From assembly GCA_003151395.1 (NCBI GenBank), contig PLXJ01000039.1, positions 1 through 41,597 of the forward strand: a DNA stretch of 41,597 nt, read 5' to 3'. Positions 30,736 through 39,757 of this stretch are shown here, one piece after another. Numbering within the stretch: position 1 is the stretch's first letter; each line of letters begins with the position of its first letter. Source of the DNA: Actinomycetota bacterium. Lineage in GTDB: Bacteria; Actinomycetota; Actinomycetes; Nanopelagicales; Nanopelagicaceae. The translations under genes were made by a program, and so were the position numbers. The notes under the pieces were generated by a model, which ran no database searches, was not told the origin of the DNA, and saw nothing but the letters and a program-made list of their open reading frames with translations.

Positions 30736-31689
30736 TTACAGCCCCAACGCATTCATGATTTCCTGCCGGGCACTCGAAAGATCCGAGACCACATAAGCGC
30801 CCTCATAACTGCCCTCATAACTGCCCTGGTGTGCGAAGGTGGCCCAACCTGGACCTCCCAAGATCACTCGCGGAGTTGGACGAACGATCGGTAGACCCTT
30901 TACTATCTCAAACGAAGCATTTTCCGGGAGTTGAGCCCATAAAAAGATAGCGGCAGGTGCGGAGCGACGAACTACTTCGTTAATAGCATTTGAAGGAGTG
31001 CGAGCGCCAAGGAATTGGACCTGGATACCGACCTGCGCCAAAGCCGCCGCTAAGGCGGTAATCGCGAGAGAGTGCGACTCCTCACCGACGCATGCGAGGA
31101 GAATGGGAACTTCATTCTTAGGATGGGCCACAACAATCTGTTCGGTCAAAACCTTTTTTACAACATCGGTGATCATGTGCTCTGAGGCGATACTTTCGCC
31201 GGTTCGTTCCCATTCATCACCGATCACGCAAAGTAAAGGAACCAGGAGATTTACCCAAGTGGCCTCAACTCCATGCTGCACAATTTGGCTACGCATCACC
31301 GTTTCTAGTGTCCGACGGTCTAGAGACCGGGCCGCCTTGAATAACTGTTTTACTAGTTCGGTATCCACTGCGCAGAGCGAATCGGTTTTATTAACGCCGG
31401 ACTCCTCTTCGAAATTACCCTGGTGCGCAATTGCCATTCCAGCCGCCTCAACCGGCGTCACCCCAGAAATTACGAGCTTATGCATGTAGCGCAATCTCGC
31501 GAAATCCGCTGCGCTGTACTTGCGGTGTGCGCCGAGACAGTGACCGCTTGGCCCAAGTCCGTAACGCCTATCCCAGGTACGAAGAGTGCCAGGGGCAACT
31601 CCAAGCCTGCGGGCGACCGCCGAGACGGTCAATCTCCCCATATGGGGGTCCTCAGAGCCCGCGAGCGCGGATTGTGACTCAGAAGACAT
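30736..31689 (-). CDS. MerR-family regulator with B12-binding domain, CarH-like
   Basis: 317 aa. N-terminal MerR DNA-binding domain: LTVSAVARRLGVAPGTLRTW (residues 20-39), then GPSGHCLGAHRKYSAADFARL. A central helical bundle (about 105-180) and a Rossmann-like cobalamin domain (from about 193) follow. The photoreceptor signature is present: W160, E170 and H171 in the helical bundle (DEWERTGESIASEH) and E204-x-H206 in the cobalamin domain (VGEESHSLA), H206 being the likely lower cobalt ligand. Start uncertain: ATG 31689 or internal ATG 31641 just before the MerR domain. Near the C-terminus a 12-nt unit is duplicated (GSYEGSYEG). Divergent from whiB; target genes unknown. Confidence 0.88.
   Translation of the reverse strand: MSSESQSALAGSEDPHMGRLTVSAVARRLGVAPGTLRTWDRRYGLGPSGHCLGAHRKYSAADFARLRYMHKLVISGVTPVEAAGMAIAHQGNFEEESGVNKTDSLCAVDTELVKQLFKAARSLDRRTLETVMRSQIVQHGVEATWVNLLVPLLCVIGDEWERTGESIASEHMITDVVKKVLTEQIVVAHPKNEVPILLACVGEESHSLAITALAAALAQVGIQVQFLGARTPSNAINEVVRRSAPAAIFLWAQLPENASFEIVKGLPIVRPTPRVILGGPGWATFAHQGSYEGSYEGAYVVSDLSSARQEIMNALGL
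30801..30824. repeat. Two perfect 12-nt tandem copies inside the MerR/B12 gene
   Basis: CCTCATAACTGC occurs twice in a row and keeps the reading frame, encoding the repeated Gly-Ser-Tyr-Glu near residues 289-296. Probably slipped-strand duplication; it lies outside the cobalamin-contact residues listed for the gene. Confidence 0.85.
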
Positions 31690-31694
31690 GCGCT

Positions 31695-31717
31695 AATAGT
31701 CGCGGAACGGGACTATT
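31695..31717. promoter_or_regulatory. Inverted repeat upstream of the MerR/B12 gene, candidate operator
   Basis: AATAGTC at 31695-31701 and GACTATT at 31711-31717 form a perfect 7-bp inverted repeat with a 9-nt spacer, beginning 5 bp from the MerR start codon. A minus-strand GACTAT inside it (31700-31695) would also serve as a -10 box for a leaderless MerR transcript. A second, smaller repeat, CACTC-G-GAGTG, lies at 31723-31733. Autoregulation is the simplest reading. Confidence 0.45.
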
Positions 31718-31776
31718 TCTGCCACTCGGAGTGTTCATGAAACAGAGGGATATCACTCAAATCACACCTCTTTTAG

Positions 31777-31805
31777 TTGAACAGCCTATGAATCGATTGT
31801 ATAGT
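31777..31805 (+). promoter_or_regulatory. Vegetative promoter of whiB
   Basis: TTGAAC (31777-31782), a 17-nt spacer and TATAGT (31800-31805) give a near-consensus promoter, with the start of transcription expected near 31812. AAGGAGG at 31821-31827 is a strong ribosome binding site 5 nt before ATG 31833. Confidence 0.7.
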
Positions 31806-31832
31806 CGCATTCTAAGGAAGAAGGAGGGCACC

Positions 31833-32150
31833 ATGGCCGAGATTTCAAGACTTCCCCGTCCCGTTGCATCTGAGTGGGAATGGCAATATCAAGGCGCCTG
31901 TCGTGAACTTCCGACTGAAATGTTCTTCCATCCGGACGGTGAACGCGGACCAAGGCGGGCAAGTCGCGAGGCGACGGCTAAAGCCGTATGTGCCACCTGC
32001 CCAGTTATTGAGGCTTGTCGCAAACATGCACTTGCTGTTCAAGAACCGTATGGAATTTGGGGAGGTCTCTCCGAAGAAGATCGTCTCGCAATCGGTGAGC
32101 AGAACGAGCGATTTAGTCGCCCGAAAATCATTCTTACACCAGCCTCTTAA
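31833..32150 (+). CDS. WhiB-family iron-sulfur transcription factor
   Basis: 105 aa. Four cysteines C23, C53, C56 and C62 (pattern C-x29-C-x2-C-x5-C) bind a 4Fe-4S cluster; GIWGG at 74-78 is the WhiB turn motif, followed by a basic tail (RFSRPK). Start ATG 31833 has a consensus ribosome binding site; the open frame upstream runs back across the divergent MerR gene and is not coding. Its place between guaB and groEL matches whiB3 of mycobacteria, a redox-responsive regulator, but sequence alone does not fix the subclass. WhiB proteins usually act by contacting the sigma factor. Confidence 0.9.
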   Translation: MAEISRLPRPVASEWEWQYQGACRELPTEMFFHPDGERGPRRASREATAKAVCATCPVIEACRKHALAVQEPYGIWGGLSEEDRLAIGEQNERFSRPKIILTPAS

Positions 32151-32162
32151 TTTTAAGTATTA

Positions 32163-32195
32163 AAAAACCCCTGGCCAAAATGACCAGGGGTTTTT
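32163..32195. terminator. Bidirectional rho-independent terminator, whiB / groEL
   Basis: AAAAACCCCTGG pairs with CCAGGGGTTTTT across a 9-nt loop, giving a 12-bp stem with A and T ends. It serves whiB on the plus strand and groEL on the minus strand. Confidence 0.9.
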
Positions 32196-32224
32196 CTAAC
32201 TAACTTTTAATTAGTAGTTAGCGG

Positions 32225-34161
<1,937 letters not shown>

Positions 34162-34227
34162 GATGTGCTCCTTTTTTCAATGTGTTTCGAATCCGTGGAT
34201 TTCCACCGCTCGCGGACCTTCTGCGAA

Positions 34228-34254
34228 TTAGCAGAGTAGAGGCGAGAGTGCTAA
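34228..34254 (-). promoter_or_regulatory. Degenerate CIRCE element (HrcA operator) of groES-groEL
   Basis: On the minus strand: TTAGCACTC, 9 nt, CTCTGCTAA. The first arm equals the CIRCE consensus and the spacer is exact; the second arm matches 6 of 9 (GAGTGCTAA expected). HrcA control of heat-shock induction is the likely role; hrcA is not in the window. Confidence 0.75.
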
Positions 34255-34259
34255 CCAAA

Positions 34260-34280
34260 CTCTAGCGAAAGGCGCTAGAG
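34260..34280. other. Perfect 8-bp hairpin upstream of CIRCE
   Basis: CTCTAGCG, 5-nt loop, CGCTAGAG. Read on the minus strand it follows the DUF3263 gene and is followed by TTTGGTT, so it may be a weak terminator of that gene. It may instead be an additional operator in the groES promoter region. It is not the HspR (HAIR) consensus. Confidence 0.5.
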
Positions 34281-34320
34281 GGTGCCAAACGAGGGGTGGT
34301 GGACTGGGGTGAGCGGGGAT

Positions 34321-34608
34321 TTAGAGGCGAAATCCAGCTGCCCGAGCTTCGGTACGTGCTTCACGAAGCCGACGAAGCCGCTTTACCAGCATCGGCTGGC
34401 TCACCAAGGCCGCTTCGCGGTCAATCAGGTTATTGAGGAGTTGGTAATAGGCCGGAGGCGTCAAATCGAAGAGCTCTTTGATTGAGGACTCCTTGGCACC
34501 GGCGTAGCGCCACCATTGCCTTTCGAAGTCCAAGATCCGAAGTTCGAGTTCCGTGAGGCAGGCGGTCGAATTTACCTCTGCATTAGCTTGAATCGGATGC
34601 AATTCCAT
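34321..34608 (-). CDS. DUF3263 protein, probable small DNA-binding regulator
   Basis: 95 aa. The core ILDFERQWWRYAGAKESSI, ELFDLTPPAYYQLLNNLID and a basic end (LVKRLRRLREARTEARAAG) is the actinobacterial DUF3263 pattern. The helix-turn-helix-like spacing (KESSIKELFDLTPPAYYQLL) and basic tail suggest DNA binding; no function is established. The gene lies upstream of groES, same strand, separated by about 160 bp that holds the hairpin and CIRCE, so it is probably a separate transcript with its own leaderless promoter. Confidence 0.82.
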   Translation of the reverse strand: MELHPIQANAEVNSTACLTELELRILDFERQWWRYAGAKESSIKELFDLTPPAYYQLLNNLIDREAALVSQPMLVKRLRRLREARTEARAAGFRL

Positions 34609-34614
34609 GCCTTG

Positions 34615-34620
34615 ATACTA
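34615..34620 (-). promoter_or_regulatory. -10 box of the DUF3263 gene (leaderless start predicted)
   Basis: TAGTAT on the minus strand ends 6 nt before the ATG at 34608, so transcription should begin on the start codon. No ribosome binding site is visible. Confidence 0.5.
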
Positions 34621-34628
34621 AATGCTGC

Positions 34629-34645
34629 GCCTGACATTTTCAGGC
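34629..34645. promoter_or_regulatory. Inverted repeat in the DUF3263 promoter spacer
   Basis: GCCTGA, 5 nt, TCAGGC: a perfect 6-bp repeat just upstream of the DUF3263 -10 box, between -10 and -35 positions. No T run follows on either strand, so an operator is more likely than a terminator. Confidence 0.4.
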
Positions 34646-34651
34646 AATCAA

Positions 34652-36178
34652 TCACTCTGGCGCCTTCGTGTTGCGTAACTCGCTATCTTTTCGAAGCGCC
34701 TCTTTAATAATATTTTTTGCCATTCTGGGAAAAATCAGATGATGAAAGGGCAGAACCGCTCCCCAATAAAGGCGCCCCCCGACTCCCTTAGGTTGAAAAC
34801 TTGCTTTTAGATTTAACCTTCTAGTTGTTCGACCTTCATGCTCCATCTCATCAACAGTAAATTGCAACCAAGCTTTTCCGGGGAGAATCATTTCGGCATA
34901 AAGAGTTAACTCATGATTTGCATGCAGACTTTCAACGCGCCAGAAATCCAAACTCTCACCTTGGCGCAAAAAATTTGGATCGCGACGGCCGCGGCGAAGC
35001 CCGACTCCGCCCATTAATCGATCAAGTAATCCACGCAACCACCAAAGAGAGTCAGCGCCATACCATCCGCGACTCCCGCCAATCTCTTCAATGCTCTTCC
35101 ACAGCGAGGATAGTGAGGCATCCGTGTAAAGAATTTGTTCATCATGAAATTCCGCCTCACCCGCCCACGCCGGATCAGATTGAGTTTTTTGCCATGGCGG
35201 CATGATTACATCTGCATCCGACCATCGCGATTCGACTTCATGACGTTCTACTTTTGAAATTGCCAACTCAAAGGCAGTAGAAACGCTTAACAAACCTGAA
35301 GGTGGGGGAGGAATTATTTGAGAGATCGCATGTTTTTTATCAACCACGGATTCATTTGCTAAAGATCCTACCAATGGGCGAGCTAGTGCAACAGGAACTG
35401 GGGTTACCAAACCAATCCAAAGACTGGAAAGCCAGACCGATAAAAATGGAACTTTAATTATTATACGTTTACGTAATTTTGAAACTCGCGCAAACTCTTC
35501 AATCAAATTCGCATAGGTAAAAATATCCGGCCCGCCAATGTCATAGACCTCTGAAACTGGTTCCGGGAGGTTCGCTGCCTTTGAAAGATAGTAGAGAACA
35601 TCTCGAATCGCGATTGGTTGCGTTCGGTTATTTACCCACTTTGGGGTAATCATCACCGGCAATCTATGCGTCATATGCCGAATCATTTCGAAGGACGCGG
35701 AACCTGAACCAATGATTATTCCAGCTCTGATCTGAAGTACGGGGACACCAAATTTCGCCAGACAAGTGCCCGTAGAAGCTCTGGAGGCTAGATGCTGACT
35801 AGCTTTGTTACTGCCACTGTTTACGATCCCACCGAGATAAATTATCTGCTTTACGTTTGCATCCTTTGCCGCTTGACCAAAGGTGAGTGCCATTTTCTGT
35901 TCCAACTGATCAAAGCGTGGACCTGCTCCAATGGAATGGAGGAGATAGAAAGCCGTGTGTACACCTTCAAGTGCTGGAATTATCTGCGAGTATTCGGTTG
36001 CACTCCCGACTACCACTTCCACTTTCGAATACCAAGGTTGTCCAACAATTTTCTCTTTGTCCCGAACAAGGACACGAACGAGCGCTCCTTGACTCAAAAG
36101 CGTGGTTACTAGGCGACTTCCGACATACCCTGAGGCGCCCGTCACAAGAACTTTACGAACCTGCGGAACCGTGTCCAT
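34652..36178 (-). CDS. NAD(P)-binding epimerase-like protein with DUF2867 C-terminal domain
   Basis: 508 aa two-domain protein. Residues about 1-300 are an atypical short-chain dehydrogenase/NmrA-like Rossmann domain: KVLVTGASGYVGSRLVTTLL (residues 9-28), LLHSIGAGPRFDQLEQKMA, and IYLGGIVNSGSNKASQHLASR, where the catalytic Tyr-x3-Lys pattern is not obvious. Residues about 340-500 match the DUF2867 family (FHDEQILYTDASLSSLWKSI; SRGWYGADSLWWLRGLLDRL; GESLDFWRVE), a START-like lipid or small-molecule-binding fold by family knowledge. Substrate unknown. It is divergent from a type II NADH dehydrogenase gene, 68 bp apart. Confidence 0.85.
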   Translation of the reverse strand: MDTVPQVRKVLVTGASGYVGSRLVTTLLSQGALVRVLVRDKEKIVGQPWYSKVEVVVGSATEYSQIIPALEGVHTAFYLLHSIGAGPRFDQLEQKMALTFGQAAKDANVKQIIYLGGIVNSGSNKASQHLASRASTGTCLAKFGVPVLQIRAGIIIGSGSASFEMIRHMTHRLPVMITPKWVNNRTQPIAIRDVLYYLSKAANLPEPVSEVYDIGGPDIFTYANLIEEFARVSKLRKRIIIKVPFLSVWLSSLWIGLVTPVPVALARPLVGSLANESVVDKKHAISQIIPPPPSGLLSVSTAFELAISKVERHEVESRWSDADVIMPPWQKTQSDPAWAGEAEFHDEQILYTDASLSSLWKSIEEIGGSRGWYGADSLWWLRGLLDRLMGGVGLRRGRRDPNFLRQGESLDFWRVESLHANHELTLYAEMILPGKAWLQFTVDEMEHEGRTTRRLNLKASFQPKGVGGRLYWGAVLPFHHLIFPRMAKNIIKEALRKDSELRNTKAPE

Positions 36179-36185
36179 GTGATTA

Positions 36186-36191
36186 ACAGTA
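36186..36191 (-). promoter_or_regulatory. -10 box of the DUF2867 epimerase gene (leaderless start predicted)
   Basis: TACTGT on the minus strand ends 7 nt before ATG 36178; no ribosome binding site fits between. Confidence 0.45.
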
Positions 36192-36246
36192 GACTCCGAA
36201 CCTAAATCTGGAGAGATGAATCCTCAGAATTAAAAAGGATAGGTTC

Positions 36247-37470
36247 ATGACCAAACCACGCGTTGTAATCCTCGGTGGAGGATTTGGAGGTCTCGCCACG
36301 GCTGAGGCCCTCGGACACTACGCAGATGTCACTGTCGTTGACCAAAATAACTATCAAACTTTTCTTCCGCTTCTGTATCAGGTGGCAACCGCAGGCATCG
36401 CCGCCGACCACATCGCCTATCCAATTCGAGGTGCACTCCGTAAATCCGGTGGACGATTTCATATGGGTTCTCCAATCTCCATCGATCATAAGAACAAAAC
36501 AGTAAAGCTCGACAGTAGCGAGGTCATCCCTTTTGATCATCTGGTGGTTGCTCTTGGTTCGGTGACCGCAGATTTTGGAATTCCAGGGGTTTACGAATTC
36601 GGACTTGGGATGAAGTCGATCCATGAATCACTCACTATTCGTTCTGAAATTATGCGTCGTTACGAAGATCTCTGCCGCTTCCAAGATGACACTCGTCTCA
36701 AAGTTGTCATTGTTGGCGGCGGACCTACTGGTGTTGAAATGGCGGGAGCCCTCGGAGAACTCATTAAGGGTCCACTGCGTAGCGATCAAGCAGAAGCAGC
36801 CGCAAATATCGATGTTTTTCTCGTAGAGGCAGGACCTCGGCTTCTACCCATGTTTGACGCATCGCTCACCGAAAAAGCCAAGACCGAACTAGAAAAGCTC
36901 GGTGTTAATGTCATGCTAAAAGCTGCCGTTAAATCCCTCGAATCTGGGGAGATTAACTTTGCAGATGGCTCCTCAATGCGCGCCCACATCATGGTCTGGG
37001 CGGCTGGAGTAACGTCCGCGCCGACCATCTATGACCTCAACATCCCGACCGAGGGATTCCGACTAAAAACTGATCAGACGATGCAGATCTCGCACTACCC
37101 ATACATCTGGGCGGTTGGAGACTGCGCTGGCGCTCGCGGAGCAAATGGCCGCTTTCTACCTCAAGTCGCACCGGTTGCTATGCAACAAGGTCGGTTTGTA
37201 GCCGAGCAGATCAAACGCGCAAGTAAAGGTCAAAAACTCAAAGAATTTATATACAAAGATAAGGGATCGATGGCGACCATCGGTCGTCATAAGGCGATCC
37301 TGCAGGTTAAGAAATTAAAAATCAGCGGACCTATTGCCTGGTTTGGCTGGCTCTTCCTCCACCTATTTTATTTGATGGGTGGCAGAAACCGAATCGGCAC
37401 AATCGCGGATTGGTCCTGGAATTACTTCACCTTCGATCGCGGTAACCGCCACATTATGGATTCACTCTAA
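36247..37470 (+). CDS. ndh: Type II NADH:quinone oxidoreductase
   Basis: Non-pumping NADH dehydrogenase passing electrons from NADH via FAD to quinone at the membrane. 407 aa. FAD-binding RVVILGGGFGGLATAEALG (residues 5-23), quinone-side motif QTFLPLLYQVATAGIAADHIA (given in parts: TFLPLLYQVATAGI), NADH-binding VVIVGGGPTGVEMAGALGEL near 157, and FAD-binding WAVGDCAGARG near 290 are all present. The C-terminal helix ISGPIAWFGWLFLHLFYLMG would anchor it to the membrane. AAGGATAGG just upstream is a ribosome binding site. It is co-transcribed with the alpha/beta hydrolase, and lies near complex I genes on the opposite strand. Confidence 0.94.
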   Translation: MTKPRVVILGGGFGGLATAEALGHYADVTVVDQNNYQTFLPLLYQVATAGIAADHIAYPIRGALRKSGGRFHMGSPISIDHKNKTVKLDSSEVIPFDHLVVALGSVTADFGIPGVYEFGLGMKSIHESLTIRSEIMRRYEDLCRFQDDTRLKVVIVGGGPTGVEMAGALGELIKGPLRSDQAEAAANIDVFLVEAGPRLLPMFDASLTEKAKTELEKLGVNVMLKAAVKSLESGEINFADGSSMRAHIMVWAAGVTSAPTIYDLNIPTEGFRLKTDQTMQISHYPYIWAVGDCAGARGANGRFLPQVAPVAMQQGRFVAEQIKRASKGQKLKEFIYKDKGSMATIGRHKAILQVKKLKISGPIAWFGWLFLHLFYLMGGRNRIGTIADWSWNYFTFDRGNRHIMDSL

Positions 37471-37474
37471 AGAT

Positions 37475-38242
37475 ATGAGTTACGTCAGCCTTCGTGGACA
37501 TCAAACGTGGAGCGTTGAATATCCCAATAATGGCGCGCCATTGGTGCTTCTACACGGTGGTTTGAGTGCAACAGAGAACTTCGATTATCACATCTTGCCT
37601 GCGATTGAAGATCGCTTCCATGTTTACGGATACGACCGGAGTGCGCACGGCAGAACTGGAGCGCGCCAGGGTTATTACCACTTTGATTTTCAATGTGAGG
37701 AAGCCATTGCGTACTTAGAGGATGTTGTCGGTGCACCAGCTCATTTACTTGGGCACAGTGACGGGGGAATCATCGCTTTGTTGGTGGCAATTGCTAGACC
37801 AGATCTAGTCCTCTCCATCATCGCAACCGGGGCTAATTACACCTGGGATGCAGGATTAACTTTGGATGGTGAAATAGTCGTGACCGATGAAAACCGCGCG
37901 GAGTTCGCGGAGCGATCACCAGATAGCCCACAGCTGCTCGAGCTTATAATTCAGAAAGCTCACGAAGTCTGGGCAACCGAACCAAATATGACCTTAGAAC
38001 AACTTGCAACAATCACTTGCCCGGTACTGGTAGTCAACGGGGACGATGAACCATTTAGCCCACATCATGGCGTCGACCTATATCAAGCGCTACCTAATGG
38101 TCGGTTGGCGATAATTCCCGGTTCGCCCCATGCAACCCATAAAATAAAACCGCATATTTTGTTGCCGATCATCCAAGATTTTTATGATCATCCAGAGCCT
38201 CGCGGGGAATCAAATCCATTCCAGGAAATTACTGGAGATTAA
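37475..38242 (+). CDS. Alpha/beta hydrolase
   Basis: 255 aa serine hydrolase. Start ATG 37475, 4 bp after the ndh stop; an in-frame start at 37379 would lie within ndh. Oxyanion region LVLLHGGLSATENFDY, nucleophile elbow LLGHSDGGIIALLVA (Ser in GHSDGG), acid region VLVVNGDDEPFSP and catalytic His in IIPGSPHATHKIKPH complete the triad. The cap is small. Similar to esterase or aldolase-like hydrolases; substrate unknown. Coupling to ndh hints at quinone or membrane-lipid metabolism, but that is a guess. Its stop abuts that of nuoN. Confidence 0.88.
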   Translation: MSYVSLRGHQTWSVEYPNNGAPLVLLHGGLSATENFDYHILPAIEDRFHVYGYDRSAHGRTGARQGYYHFDFQCEEAIAYLEDVVGAPAHLLGHSDGGIIALLVAIARPDLVLSIIATGANYTWDAGLTLDGEIVVTDENRAEFAERSPDSPQLLELIIQKAHEVWATEPNMTLEQLATITCPVLVVNGDDEPFSPHHGVDLYQALPNGRLAIIPGSPHATHKIKPHILLPIIQDFYDHPEPRGESNPFQEITGD

Positions 38243-39757
38243 TTAAGGAACAAGTGCTGTCATTGTGTTTGCAAGGTTAAAGAGCAAGTTTGGATAAACA
38301 CCCAGCACGAGTGTCATTACAAAACAGATCACGATGCCCGTTGAGACCAAAAATGAAGGAACTGCAACTGTAACCGTATCGTCAGTCGGTTCTTTGAAGA
38401 ACATGATGAGAACGACGCGAAGGTAAAAAATTAGCGCGATCGCACTGGAAATCACACCGACTATCACAAGTGCAATATTTCCAGTCGCATAAGCCGAGGT
38501 AAAAATTGAGAATTTGGCAATAAATCCAGCGGTGAGTGGAATTCCACCAAAGCTCATTAAAAATAGTGCGAAAGCAGTAGCAACTCCGGGGGACTTCTTG
38601 GCTAATCCGGCCCAGCGATTGAGGTCACTCACCTCACCCGTGGAATCACGAACAAGCGTCACAATTCCGAATGCTCCTATCGTCGCGAATCCATAGGCAA
38701 CTAAGTAGAACATCATTGAGGTAAGGCCGGCTTTGCTCAACGCAACCACACCTGCAAGCAGAAAGCCTGCGTGGGTAATAGAGGAGTAGGCCAAGGATCG
38801 CTTAACGTCGCGCTGTGAAATCACAGCAATAGCTCCCCCAGCCATGGTCACAATTGAAATCGCAACAAAAACCGGACGCCAGTCATTTTGAACCGACGAG
38901 AAGGCCACAATAAAGATTCGGAACATTGCTCCAAACGCGGCGACCTTGGTACATGCCGCCATGAAACCAGTAACCGGAGTTGGAGCGCCTTGATAGACAT
39001 CGGGAGTCCAAGAGTGAAACGGAACTGCGCCGACCTTAAAGAGGAGACCAACGGAGATGAAGAGAACTCCTAGAAGCAAGAAGATTTGGTTCGCACCAGA
39101 AACCGCTGCAGCGGTGCGAATAGCGCTGAGTGAGAGGCTTCCAGAGAAACCATAGAGAAAAGCCGCACCAAACAAGAAGAATGCAGAGGAATACGCTCCA
39201 AGGAGGAAATATTTGAGTGCAGCTTCTTGCGACAAGAGGCGACGGCGCCTAGCGAGTCCCGTCACAATATAAAGCGGAATGGAAAGCACCTCGAGAGCGA
39301 CAAAAAGGGTGATGAGATCGTGGGCAACGGGAAAGAGCAACATTCCAGATATCGCAAAGAGGACTAGCGGATAAATCTCTGTCATCTGCTGCCCAGAACT
39401 AATCGCTAGGGCCTCCTCTGGTGAACCAGGGAGCGCAGAGGCTTGTGGCGCAAAATGATCATTCTGGGAGAAGAAAAGTAGTGCCACAAATGCCAACGCC
39501 AAAATTGTTCCTTGGAGGAACAACCCGCCGCCATCGATTGAAACTGAGTCGACTGCCGCCGATTGTGATTGGGCGCTGCGAATGGAAATTACCCAACCAA
39601 AGGAAACGGCAACGGTCAGCAGCGCAATAATGAGTTGAATTCGGGCGCGATAGAGCCTTCCGATAAAGCCTTCTACGAGCACACCTAAAAGCGCACCACC
39701 TAAAACGATCAGAATCGGGGCAAGTAAGTTGTAGTTAAGCGCCGGCGATGTAAGCAT
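38243..39757 (-). CDS. nuoN: NADH-quinone oxidoreductase subunit N
   Basis: 504 aa antiporter-like proton-channel subunit of complex I, with about 14 transmembrane segments. Proton-antiporter core motifs are seen: TLFVALEVLSIPLYIVTGLA (conserved Glu), SLLSQEAALKYFLLGAYSSAFFLFGA (given in parts: EAALKYFLLGAYSSAF, conserved Lys), KVGAVPFHSWTPDVYQGAPT and RDVKRSLAYSSITHAGFLLA. The start overlaps the nuoM stop (TAATG). It ends the nuo operon in the L-M-N order. Confidence 0.95.
   Translation of the reverse strand: MLTSPALNYNLLAPILIVLGGALLGVLVEGFIGRLYRARIQLIIALLTVAVSFGWVISIRSAQSQSAAVDSVSIDGGGLFLQGTILALAFVALLFFSQNDHFAPQASALPGSPEEALAISSGQQMTEIYPLVLFAISGMLLFPVAHDLITLFVALEVLSIPLYIVTGLARRRRLLSQEAALKYFLLGAYSSAFFLFGAAFLYGFSGSLSLSAIRTAAAVSGANQIFLLLGVLFISVGLLFKVGAVPFHSWTPDVYQGAPTPVTGFMAACTKVAAFGAMFRIFIVAFSSVQNDWRPVFVAISIVTMAGGAIAVISQRDVKRSLAYSSITHAGFLLAGVVALSKAGLTSMMFYLVAYGFATIGAFGIVTLVRDSTGEVSDLNRWAGLAKKSPGVATAFALFLMSFGGIPLTAGFIAKFSIFTSAYATGNIALVIVGVISSAIALIFYLRVVLIMFFKEPTDDTVTVAVPSFLVSTGIVICFVMTLVLGVYPNLLFNLANTMTALVP

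Noticed and set aside
30801-30824. Tandem 12-mers as a possible CRISPR or VNTR array
   Set aside because: Only two copies, no spacers, in frame within a gene.
31723-31733. CACTC-G-GAGTG as a CIRCE half-site pair for whiB
   Set aside because: Spacing is 1 nt rather than 9 and the outer bases do not match CIRCE.
31431-31832. Open frame extending whiB upstream by 134 codons
   Set aside because: It runs antisense through the MerR gene and across a strong promoter and ribosome binding site for ATG 31833; composition is Pro/Arg/Ser-rich noise.
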